Made by a program: the position numbers and the translations under genes
DNA from: Polaribacter sp. MED152
Lineage (GTDB): Bacteria; Bacteroidota; Bacteroidia; Flavobacteriales; Flavobacteriaceae
NCBI RefSeq assembly: GCF_000152945.2
Contig: NC_020830.1
Location: forward strand, 310,001 to 374,000
Direction: 5' to 3'
Length of the DNA stretch: 64,000 nucleotides
The notes under the pieces: generated by a model
Databases searched by the model: none
Told to the model about the DNA's origin: nothing
The model's input: the letters and a program-made list of their open reading frames with translations, nothing else
In this document: positions 35,836-43,392 of the stretch, in pieces
How the letters are laid out: each line of letters starts with the position of its first letter
How positions within the stretch are numbered: position 1 is the stretch's first letter

Positions 35836-38160
35836 TTGAATACCTATTTAGATTCTTTAAACGAACCTCAAAAACAAGCAGTATTGCAAAAAGATGGTCC
35901 TATGATTATCATTGCAGGTGCAGGTTCTGGAAAAACAAGAGTATTAACATATAGAATTGCACATTTAATGCAATCTGGAGTAGATGCTTTTAATATTTTG
36001 TCTTTAACATTTACCAACAAAGCAGCTCGTGAAATGAAAGAGAGAATTGCTGGTGTTGTTGGGCAAAGTGAAGCTAAAAATCTTTGGATGGGTACTTTTC
36101 ACTCTGTTTTTGCCAGAATTTTAAGATCTGAGGCAGACAAGCTTGGTTTTCCATCAAACTTTACAATTTACGATACGCAAGATTCAGTTCGATTAATGGG
36201 TACCATTATTAAAGAAATGAATTTAGATAAAGAGCGCTATAAACCCAAGCAAATTTTGGGTAGAATCTCATCGTTCAAAAATAGTTTAATTACAGTAAGA
36301 GCCTATTTTAATAATTCTGATTTGCAAGAAGCAGATATGCATGCAAGCAGACCAAAAGTTGGTGATATTTATAGAGAATATGTAGATAGGTGCTTCAAAT
36401 CTGGAGCTATGGATTTTGATGATTTACTATTGAGGACCAATGAATTGTTAGCTCGCTTTCCAGATGTTCTAGCTAAATATCAAGATCGTTTTCGTTATAT
36501 AATGGTAGATGAGTATCAAGATACAAACCATTCACAATATATCATTGTTAGAGCTTTAGCAGATCGTTTTCAGAATATTTGTGTGGTGGGTGATGATTCT
36601 CAGAGTATTTATAGTTTTAGGGGCGCAAACATTCAAAACATTCTTAATTTTCAAAAAGATTATCCAGATGTTAAGACCTTTAAACTAGAGCAAAATTACA
36701 GATCTACAAAAAACATTGTAAACGCTGCAAATTCAGTAATTGCAAGAAATAAAACCAAATTAGATAAAGAAGTTTGGACAAGTAATGATGCAGGAGATTC
36801 TATAAATGTAATGCGTACCATTTCTGATGGTGAAGAAGGCAGATTTGTGGCTCAATCTATTTGGGAAAATATGATGAACCATCAATTAACTCCAGACAAT
36901 TTTTGCGTACTATACAGAACAAATTCGCAGTCTAGAGCCATTGAAGACGCTTTAAGAAAAAAGAATATCGATTATACTATTTATGGTGGTATCTCTTTTT
37001 ATCAGAGAAAAGAAATTAAAGACATTTTGTCTTATCTAAGAATTCTTATCAACCCAAATGATGAGGAAGCTTTAAAACGAATTATTAATTATCCTGCAAG
37101 AGGAATTGGAGCTACAACTATAGATCGATTAACGATTGCAGCCAATCATTATAAAAAATCAATTTTTGAAATTATAAAGTATATTGATAAAATTGATATT
37201 AAGATTAATTCTGGAACTAAAAAAAAGTTACAGAATTTTATGAACATGATTCTTAGGCTTCAAATAGAGGCACAAACCAAAAATGCATTCGAAATTGCAG
37301 AAGTTGTTGTTAAAGAAACTAGATTAATTAAAGATTTAGAAAAAGATGGCACACCAGAAGCTGTAAGTAAAGTAGAGAATGTTCAAGAACTTTTAAACGG
37401 AATTAAAGACTTTATCACAGATAAAATTGAGGAAGGTGAAGATGCCTCTTTAACCACTTTCTTAGAAGATGTAGCTTTGGCAACAGATTTCGATTCGAAA
37501 AAGGATAATGATAAGCCAAGTGTTTCATTAATGACCATTCATCAATCTAAAGGTTTAGAGTATTTATATGTTTATATAGTTGGTTTAGAAGAAAATTTGT
37601 TTCCTTCTGCAATGAGTATGAATACAAGAAGTGAGCTAGAGGAAGAACGTAGGTTATTTTATGTTGCATTAACAAGAGCCGAAAAAGTGGCGTATTTAAG
37701 CTATGCACAAACACGTTACAGATGGGGTAAATTGGTAGATGCTGAGCCAAGTAGATTTTTAGAGGAAATAGATGATCAATATCTGCATTATATTGCTCCT
37801 AAAATGCCTGAGCCGTCTATCAACAGATTTGTAGATAAAAGTTTGTTTGATGATGCTCCAAAAGGAATCCGTTTTCAGAAACCAATTCAACGTAAAAAAA
37901 TGGAGCGAGATTTGGCAAAGAAGAAAGAAATTATCATTCCTAAAAACCTTAGAAAAGTGTCGCAAGCATCTACATCAAAAACCAATTTATTTGATGGTAA
38001 TGTTGCTGTTGGTAATATTGTAGAACATAACAGGTTTGGTGCAGGAGAAGTAATTGCTTTAGAAGGTAAAGGCCCAAATCAAAAAGCAGAAATTAAGTTC
38101 AGTACAGTTGGTAAAAAGAAATTATTATTACAATTTGCCAAATTAAAAGTGATTGGTTAA
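35836..38160 (+). CDS. uvrD: UvrD/PcrA family ATP-dependent DNA helicase
   Basis: A 774-residue superfamily 1A helicase. Motif I is IIIAGAGSGKTRVLTYR, Ia is LTFTNKAAREMKER, II is YIMVDEYQDTNHSQY, III is VVGDDSQSIYSFRGA, and later motifs include SLMTIHQSKGLEY and LFYVALTRAE. The C-terminus ends in the Tudor-like domain of PcrA (VGNIVEHNRFGAGEVIALEG). The start is TTG at 35836, because the conserved YLDSLNEPQKQAVLQ N-terminus begins there. It unwinds DNA in repair and conflict resolution. It lies 136 bases before the DUF4290 gene. Confidence 0.95.
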   Translation: MNTYLDSLNEPQKQAVLQKDGPMIIIAGAGSGKTRVLTYRIAHLMQSGVDAFNILSLTFTNKAAREMKERIAGVVGQSEAKNLWMGTFHSVFARILRSEADKLGFPSNFTIYDTQDSVRLMGTIIKEMNLDKERYKPKQILGRISSFKNSLITVRAYFNNSDLQEADMHASRPKVGDIYREYVDRCFKSGAMDFDDLLLRTNELLARFPDVLAKYQDRFRYIMVDEYQDTNHSQYIIVRALADRFQNICVVGDDSQSIYSFRGANIQNILNFQKDYPDVKTFKLEQNYRSTKNIVNAANSVIARNKTKLDKEVWTSNDAGDSINVMRTISDGEEGRFVAQSIWENMMNHQLTPDNFCVLYRTNSQSRAIEDALRKKNIDYTIYGGISFYQRKEIKDILSYLRILINPNDEEALKRIINYPARGIGATTIDRLTIAANHYKKSIFEIIKYIDKIDIKINSGTKKKLQNFMNMILRLQIEAQTKNAFEIAEVVVKETRLIKDLEKDGTPEAVSKVENVQELLNGIKDFITDKIEEGEDASLTTFLEDVALATDFDSKKDNDKPSVSLMTIHQSKGLEYLYVYIVGLEENLFPSAMSMNTRSELEEERRLFYVALTRAEKVAYLSYAQTRYRWGKLVDAEPSRFLEEIDDQYLHYIAPKMPEPSINRFVDKSLFDDAPKGIRFQKPIQRKKMERDLAKKKEIIIPKNLRKVSQASTSKTNLFDGNVAVGNIVEHNRFGAGEVIALEGKGPNQKAEIKFSTVGKKKLLLQFAKLKVIG

Positions 38161-38296
38161 AAAATAAACCATAAATAAAAATAAAGTGTTATTTTGCAAC
38201 GTTTAAGAACTACAACAGTATAAGTTAGCAAATCGAAAACTTTCATTACTTAAAATGAAATTTATATTCGGTAATACACTTCACAAAAATAGATAA

Positions 38297-38947
38297 ATGA
38301 CATTCGATTTAGAATATAATTCAGAAAGAACATTAATGATTATTCCAGAGTATGGAAGACATATACAAAAACTTGTAAATCATTGTGTGGCTTTAGAAAC
38401 CAAAGAAGAACGTAATAAAATGGCATTGGCAATTGTTGATGTTATGGGTAATTTACAACCGCATTTAAGAGATGTTCCAGATTTTAAACATAAATTATGG
38501 GATCAGCTTTTTATCATGTCTAAATTTAATTTAGATGTAGATTCACCTTATCCAATTCCGTCAAAAGAAGAATTGCAAGAAAAGCCAGAAGGTTTGGCTT
38601 ATCCAAAATCAGCTTCTAGATATCGTTATTATGGTAACAATATTCAAACCATGATAGATGTTGCTTTAAGTTGGGAAGATGGAGATAAAAAAGAAGCATT
38701 GGTTTACACCATAGCCAATCATATGAAAAAATGTTATTTAAATTGGAATAAAGATACTGTAGATGATGCAGTAATTTTTAAACATTTATATGATTTATCC
38801 GATAAAAAAATCGATTTAAGAGATTCTGAAGAAGAACTTTCTGAAAGTAAAAACTTACTTAAGAAAAGAAATTCACAAGGACAAAATCATTCTAAGAGCA
38901 ATCATAAAAAGTCTCACAGCAATAATAAAGGTAGAAAAAGATATTAA
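38297..38947 (+). CDS. DUF4290 family protein
   Basis: A 216-residue soluble protein beginning LEYNSERTLMIIPEYGRHIQ, with LQPHLRDVPDFKHKLWDQLF and YPKSASRYRYYGNNIQTMI. These are the conserved parts of DUF4290, a family restricted to Bacteroidetes. The last 40 residues are Lys/Asn/Ser/His-rich and probably disordered. Function is unknown. Its stop is 3 bases before murA, an arrangement I recall from other flavobacteria, so a link to cell-wall synthesis or its timing is possible. Confidence 0.92.
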   Translation: MTFDLEYNSERTLMIIPEYGRHIQKLVNHCVALETKEERNKMALAIVDVMGNLQPHLRDVPDFKHKLWDQLFIMSKFNLDVDSPYPIPSKEELQEKPEGLAYPKSASRYRYYGNNIQTMIDVALSWEDGDKKEALVYTIANHMKKCYLNWNKDTVDDAVIFKHLYDLSDKKIDLRDSEEELSESKNLLKKRNSQGQNHSKSNHKKSHSNNKGRKRY

Positions 38948-38950
38948 ACC

Positions 38951-40258
38951 ATGGCATCATTTAAAATAGAAGGTGGTCATAAATTAAATGGAACCATCAC
39001 ACCTCAAGGAGCTAAAAACGAGGTTTTACAAATATTATGTGCTGTTTTATTAACGCCAGAAAAGGTTATAGTAAATAATGTTCCAGACATTATAGACGTT
39101 AACAAATTAATTTTCATCTTAGGAGAATTAGGTGTTAAAATAGAAAAGTTAGGTAGTAATTCATATTCTTTTCAAGCAGACGAATTAAAGTTAGAATATT
39201 TAGAGTCTGAGAACTTTAAGAGAGATGGTAGTTCTTTAAGAGGTTCAATAATGATAGTTGGCCCTTTATTGGCAAGATTTGGTAAAGGTTATATACCAAG
39301 ACCAGGAGGAGATAAAATTGGGCGTAGAAGATTAGACACCCATTTTGAAGGTTTTATAAGATTAGGAGCTAAATTTAGATATAATAAAGAAGAACATTTT
39401 TATGGTGTAGAAGCTGAGGAGCTTTTTGGTACAGACATGCTTTTAGATGAAGCTTCAGTTACTGGTACTGCAAATATTTTAATGGCTTCTGTTTTAGCAA
39501 CAGGCACCACAACAATTTACAATGCTGCTTGTGAACCATACATACAGCAATTATGTAAAATGCTAAATTCTATGGGCGCTAACATAACAGGTGTTGGTTC
39601 TAATTTATTGGTAATAAATGGTGTAGATTCTCTAGGAGGATGTGAACATAGAGTATTACCAGACATGATAGAAATTGGTTCTTGGATTGGTGTAGCTGTA
39701 ATGACAAAATCTGAATTAACTATTAAAGACGTTAGTTGGGAGAACTTAGGGCAAATTCCAAATGTATTCAGAAAACTAGGAATTCAATTTGAGAAAAGAG
39801 GAGATGATATTTATATACCAGAACAAGATTCTTATGAGATTCAAAATTATATAGATGGTTCTGTATTAACAGTAGCAGATGCACCTTGGCCTGGCTTTAC
39901 ACCAGATTTATTAAGTATTGTATTGGTAATTGCGACACAAGCAAAAGGTACAGTGTTAATACATCAAAAAATGTTTGAAAGTAGACTGTTTTTTGTAGAT
40001 AAATTAATTGATATGGGAGCCAAAGTAATTTTGTGTGATCCTCATAGAGCAACAGTTATAGGGCATAATTTTCAAAGTGCTTTAAAAGCAACAACAATGA
40101 CATCTCCAGATATTAGAGCTGGTATATCATTATTAATTGCAGCATTATCAGCCAAAGGTACTAGTACCATTCATAACATAGAACAAATAGACAGAGGTTA
40201 TGAAAATATTGAAGCTAGATTAAAATCGATAGGCGCAAAAATAGAAAGAGTAGCGTAA
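38951..40258 (+). CDS. murA: UDP-N-acetylglucosamine 1-carboxyvinyltransferase (MurA), Asp variant
   Basis: A 435-residue EPSP-synthase-fold enzyme, the first committed step of peptidoglycan synthesis. PQGAKNEVLQILCAVLL is the N-terminal substrate motif with the conserved Lys-Asn pair. RGSIMIVGPLLARFG and PDIRAGISLLIAALSAKG are also typical. The catalytic loop reads RPGGDKIGRR, with Asp121 where Escherichia coli has Cys115. Asp at this site is known from MurA of mycobacteria and others and prevents fosfomycin attack. It is cotranscribed with the DUF4290 gene. Confidence 0.96.
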   Translation: MASFKIEGGHKLNGTITPQGAKNEVLQILCAVLLTPEKVIVNNVPDIIDVNKLIFILGELGVKIEKLGSNSYSFQADELKLEYLESENFKRDGSSLRGSIMIVGPLLARFGKGYIPRPGGDKIGRRRLDTHFEGFIRLGAKFRYNKEEHFYGVEAEELFGTDMLLDEASVTGTANILMASVLATGTTTIYNAACEPYIQQLCKMLNSMGANITGVGSNLLVINGVDSLGGCEHRVLPDMIEIGSWIGVAVMTKSELTIKDVSWENLGQIPNVFRKLGIQFEKRGDDIYIPEQDSYEIQNYIDGSVLTVADAPWPGFTPDLLSIVLVIATQAKGTVLIHQKMFESRLFFVDKLIDMGAKVILCDPHRATVIGHNFQSALKATTMTSPDIRAGISLLIAALSAKGTSTIHNIEQIDRGYENIEARLKSIGAKIERVA

Positions 40259-40345
40259 AAAAATAAAATTCTTATTGCTAAGAAAAAGTTTCGAAAGAAG
40301 AAGAAGAGTAAATTTTGAATACCCCATAATTTAACTTTTTTAAAC

Positions 40346-40897
40346 ATGATTAGAAACTTGTATAATGAAGAATGGAAAGACATTCAGTTTGATGAAAAAA
40401 TAGCCGTAAACGAGAAATACCAAATCTCTAATTATGGCAGGGTAATTAATTGTAATACAGAGGTTCCTTACCTTAGAAACAAAACCTTTATTAATGGTTA
40501 TGAAACCATTTCTCTAAAACAAGAAGTGAACAAAAAATCTACAAGTAGATATGTTCACAAGCTGGTTGCCCAGCATTTTATTGACAAAGAAAATGAAGAG
40601 CAACGTTATGTAATTCATTTAGATTACGATAAAAAAAATAATGAAGTTAGTAACCTTAAATGGGCTACAAAAAGAGAAAAAGAACTGCATCAATTTAACA
40701 ACCCAACTTGGGAAAGTGTGGTTAAAAAAAGAAGTAGAAATATAGGTAAACTTAGCGAAGGAAAAGTAAAAATCATTAAGCGTCAATTAAAGAATAATAG
40801 AACTAGAATTTCTATGATTGCTAAACGATTTGGAGTATCAGATATGCAAATTCATCGCATAAAAACAGGAGAGAATTGGTCTCATGTTAAAATTTAA
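40346..40897 (+). CDS. NUMOD4 / HNH homing-endonuclease-like protein
   Basis: A 183-residue protein. Residues about 7-40 form a NUMOD4 motif (EEWKDIQFDE, then YQISNYGRVINC). Residues about 70-118 are an HNH-like core (VHKLVAQHF, VIHLDYDKKNNEVSNLKWAT, KELH) with the conserved His, Asn-Asn, Asn and last His. The C-terminus has a helix-turn-helix (KIIKRQLKNN, IAKRFGVSDMQIHRIKTG). Such proteins are usually intron- or phage-borne DNA-binding nucleases. Here it is free-standing between murA and grpE, with its own terminator and no intron signature. Whether it cuts DNA or has become a regulator is open. Confidence 0.85.
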   Translation: MIRNLYNEEWKDIQFDEKIAVNEKYQISNYGRVINCNTEVPYLRNKTFINGYETISLKQEVNKKSTSRYVHKLVAQHFIDKENEEQRYVIHLDYDKKNNEVSNLKWATKREKELHQFNNPTWESVVKKRSRNIGKLSEGKVKIIKRQLKNNRTRISMIAKRFGVSDMQIHRIKTGENWSHVKI

Positions 40898-40901
40898 AAT
40901 A

Positions 40902-40929
40902 AATAGTGTCAAATTGGCACTATTTTTTT
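40902..40929 (+). terminator. Terminator after the NUMOD4/HNH gene
   Basis: A 9-bp stem AATAGTGTC / GGCACTATT (one G-U) with loop AAATT and a T7 run, 5 bases after the stop codon. It isolates the nuclease-like gene from grpE-dnaJ. Confidence 0.8.
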
Positions 40930-40981
40930 ATTGGCAATGTTTTTGTCAATAAATTGTAGACAATTTAACGATTACAAAGAA

Positions 40982-41530
40982 ATGAGTAAGAAAGAAAATA
41001 TACAGGAAGAAGAAATAAAAAACGAGCAAGAAAATTCGCAAGTTGAAGAAAATCAAGATATTGAAACAAAGGAAGCTAAAAAAGAACCAACAGCAGAAGA
41101 GTTGATTCAGGCAGAAAAAGATAAGTTTTTAAGACTTTTTGCAGAGTTTGAAAACTATAAAAAGCGTACTTCAAGAGAAAGAATTGAATTATTTAAAACA
41201 GCAGGACAAGAATTAATGACATCTTTACTGCCAATTGTAGATGATTTTGAGCGTGCTTTAACACATATCGAAGATGATAAAGAAGCAGAAGAGTTAAGAA
41301 AGGGCGTACTTTTAATTTACAATAAGTTCTATAATACTTTAGAACAAAAAGGATTATCAAGAATTGAAACAAATTCTGGAGATACATTTGACGCTGAAAT
41401 TCATGAAGCAATAACACAAATTCCAGCACCATCAGATGATATGAAGGGTAAGGTAATAGACTGTGTTGAAAAAGGTTATAAATTAGGAGATAAGGTTATT
41501 CGTTACCCTAAAGTTGTAATAGGACAATAA
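40982..41530 (+). CDS. grpE: Nucleotide exchange factor GrpE
   Basis: A 182-residue protein from the ATG at 40982; an in-frame ATG at 40931 would add 17 residues unlike any GrpE and lies close to the preceding terminator. It has an acidic N-terminal tail, a long coiled-coil (EKDKFLRLFAEFENYKKRTS), and the beta-domain (SGDTFDAEIHEAITQIPAP ... GYKLGDKVIRYPKVVIG). It releases ADP from DnaK. It is cotranscribed with dnaJ 56 bases downstream. Small inverted repeats (for example AAATTG-TAGA-CAATTT at 40951-40966) lie in its leader; no CIRCE element is seen. Confidence 0.96.
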   Translation: MSKKENIQEEEIKNEQENSQVEENQDIETKEAKKEPTAEELIQAEKDKFLRLFAEFENYKKRTSRERIELFKTAGQELMTSLLPIVDDFERALTHIEDDKEAEELRKGVLLIYNKFYNTLEQKGLSRIETNSGDTFDAEIHEAITQIPAPSDDMKGKVIDCVEKGYKLGDKVIRYPKVVIGQ

Positions 41531-41586
41531 TTATTGACGAATTCTTTACAAGTTAGTTATAACTGTAAATTACAAACCATAAGAAA

Positions 41587-42720
41587 ATGGCAAAACAAGA
41601 TTTTTACGAAATATTAGGTATATCAAAATCTGCAACTCAAGCAGAAATTAAAAAAGCCTATAGAAAAATGGCGATTAAATATCATCCAGATAAAAATCCA
41701 GATGATAAAGTTGCTGAAGAGAACTTTAAAAAAGCAGCAGAAGCTTATGAAGTTTTGAGTGATGAGAATAAAAAAGCAAGATATGATCAATATGGTCATG
41801 CAGCTTTCGATGGCCCTCAAGGTGGAGGAGGCTTTGGAGGTGGAGGCATGAATATGGATGACATATTTAGCCAATTTGGAGACATCTTTGGAGGTGGAGG
41901 CTTTAGTGGTGGTTTTGGTGGCTTTGGTGGTGGAGGCCAAAGGCAAGCTAGAGTTAAAGGAAGTAACATGAGAATTCGTGTTAAACTTACTTTAGAAGAA
42001 ATCGCTAAAGGAATTGAGAAGAAAGTAAAAGTTAGAAGAAAAATACAGGCAGATGGTGTAAAGTATAAGACTTGTGATACTTGTAATGGATCAGGTCAAG
42101 TAATGAGAGTTACGAATACTATATTAGGTAGAATGCAAACTGCAACTACTTGTACTACTTGTTCTGGTGCTGGAGAAATTATTAGCAGTAAACCAAATGG
42201 GGCAGATGCTCAAGGTTTAGTGGTAAAAGAAGAAACAGTTTCTATTAACATTCCTGCTGGTGTAACAGAAGGAGTGCAGTTAAAAGTAGGTGGTAAGGGT
42301 AATGAAGCACCTGGTAAGAATTCTATTGCAGGAGACTTATTAGTTTTGATAGAGGAAATTCCACACGAAAAATTAAAAAGAGAAGGCACAAATATTCACT
42401 ATGATCTATATGTAAACTTTTCAGAAGCAGTTTTAGGAACAAGCAAAGAAGTTGAAACGGTTACAGGTAAGGTTAAAATTAAAATAGATTCTGGTACTCA
42501 ATCAGGTAAAATTTTAAGATTAAAAGGTAAAGGTTTACCAAGTATTGAGAGATATGGAACAGGAGATTTCCTAATTCATATTAATGTATGGACACCTCAA
42601 GAATTGAACAAAGAACAAAGAGAGTTTTTTGAAAAAATGTCTGAGGATGAAAACTTTTCACCAAATCCAAATACATCAGATAAATCGTTTTTTGAGAAGG
42701 TAAAAGACATGTTTTCTTAA
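41587..42720 (+). CDS. dnaJ: Chaperone DnaJ with a reduced zinc-finger region
   Basis: A 377-residue Hsp40. The J domain (MAKQDFYEILGISKSATQ ... YHPDKNPDD) carries HPD. A Gly/Phe-rich linker follows, then a zinc region with only two CxxCxGxG-type repeats (CDTCNGSG and CTTCSGAG) instead of four. The C-terminal substrate domains are complete (VSINIPAGVTEGVQLKVGGKG). This reduced form is, to my knowledge, common in Flavobacteriia. It works with DnaK and with GrpE encoded upstream. Two terminators follow. Confidence 0.96.
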   Translation: MAKQDFYEILGISKSATQAEIKKAYRKMAIKYHPDKNPDDKVAEENFKKAAEAYEVLSDENKKARYDQYGHAAFDGPQGGGGFGGGGMNMDDIFSQFGDIFGGGGFSGGFGGFGGGGQRQARVKGSNMRIRVKLTLEEIAKGIEKKVKVRRKIQADGVKYKTCDTCNGSGQVMRVTNTILGRMQTATTCTTCSGAGEIISSKPNGADAQGLVVKEETVSINIPAGVTEGVQLKVGGKGNEAPGKNSIAGDLLVLIEEIPHEKLKREGTNIHYDLYVNFSEAVLGTSKEVETVTGKVKIKIDSGTQSGKILRLKGKGLPSIERYGTGDFLIHINVWTPQELNKEQREFFEKMSEDENFSPNPNTSDKSFFEKVKDMFS

Positions 42721-42801
42721 AAAAATATTAAAATGATAATACTGAGTTAATTAATTCGATTTATCATAATAAAATATATTTTAAAATGTAGTATCTTTAC
42801 A

Positions 42802-42836
42802 GTGTTATTGGGCAACCAATAACACTTTTTCTTTTT
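42802..42836 (+). terminator. First terminator after dnaJ
   Basis: A 9-bp perfect stem GTGTTATTG / CAATAACAC with loop GGCAAC, followed by T5-C-T5. It lies 82 bases past the dnaJ stop. Confidence 0.75.
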
Positions 42837-42849
42837 CATAGCAATTTTT

Positions 42850-42885
42850 CCCACTCAAATTTTTAATTTGAGTGGGTTTTGTTTT
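42850..42885 (+). terminator. Second terminator between dnaJ and rnpB
   Basis: An 11-bp perfect stem CCCACTCAAAT / ATTTGAGTGGG with loop TTTTA and a T4-G-T4 tail. It ends 31 bases before the 5' end of RNase P RNA and insulates it from dnaJ readthrough. Confidence 0.8.
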
Positions 42886-42915
42886 GAAGGATAAACTATA
42901 ACATAATCATAATTT

Positions 42916-43217
42916 AAGCAGACTTATCTTATCGCTTTAAATATTTTTAAAGAGGAAAGTCCGGACACCAAAGAGTATTCATAGCGGATAACATCCGTCC
43001 AACGTAAGTTGAGGACAAGTGCAACAGAAAGCAAGTACAGTTAGGCTGTAGTGAAACCAGGTAAACTCTATGAGGTGCAATGTCATGTATATTAGAGCTT
43101 GAGGGCTACTCGCTCGATTCTAAAGGGTAGGCAGATAGATTTTAAAAGTAATTTTAAAACTAGATAAATGATAAGAACCAATTATATTGGAACAGAATTC
43201 GGCTTAAGAGTCTGCTT
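42916..43217 (+). ncRNA. rnpB: RNase P RNA
   Basis: The 5' and 3' ends pair as helix P1 (AAGCAGACT at 42916-42924 with AGTCTGCTT at 43209-43217). Conserved blocks are present: GAGGAAAGTCCGGAC, CAACAGAAAG, GTAGTGAAACCAGGTAAACT, then GATAAATGATAAGAACC and ACAGAATTCGGCTTA near the 3' end. At about 302 nucleotides it is short, as in other Bacteroidetes. It is the catalytic RNA that trims tRNA 5' ends. No exact TAnnTTTG box lies in the 31 bases between the terminator and its 5' end, so the promoter is unclear. Confidence 0.95.
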
Positions 43218-43235
43218 TTTATGATTAATTCAAAG

Positions 43236-43262
43236 AAATGCTGTTTTTCAGCGTTTTTTTTT
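43236..43262 (+). terminator. Terminator of rnpB
   Basis: Stem AAATGCTG / CAGCGTTT (one G-U) with loop TTTTT and a T9 tail, 19 bases after the mature 3' end of the RNase P RNA. Confidence 0.75.
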
Positions 43263-43354
43263 GGAATTATACCCCAATTTTGAGCAAATAGCATTTTTTT
43301 ATTTATTAATTACTGCAATCTATTATTTATTTTTCAAAATTGATTTTATTACCT

Positions 43355-43362
43355 TAAATTTG
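43355..43362 (+). promoter_or_regulatory. -7 box for the aconitase gene
   Basis: TAAATTTG, an exact TAnnTTTG match, lies 31 bases before the aconitase ATG. No -33 element at normal spacing. Confidence 0.45.
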
Positions 43363-43392
43363 TCATACTAAATTTAAAAATCACAACTAAAT

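Noticed and set aside
40346..40897. Group I or II intron or intein carrying the HNH gene
   Set aside because: The flanking genes murA and grpE are intact and no intron core or splice-like structure is visible.
40931..40981. Longer GrpE starting at ATG 40931
   Set aside because: The start sits directly behind a terminator T run and adds a segment unlike GrpE; the ATG at 40982 gives a normal protein.
40930..40981. CIRCE (HrcA) operator before grpE
   Set aside because: Only short AT-rich inverted repeats are present; the TTAGCACTC-N9-GAGTGCTAA pattern is absent.
42721..42915. tRNA or tmRNA genes in the dnaJ-rnpB gap or other large gaps
   Set aside because: No cloverleaf, TTCGA-type T-loop or CCA end was found; hairpins there are terminators.
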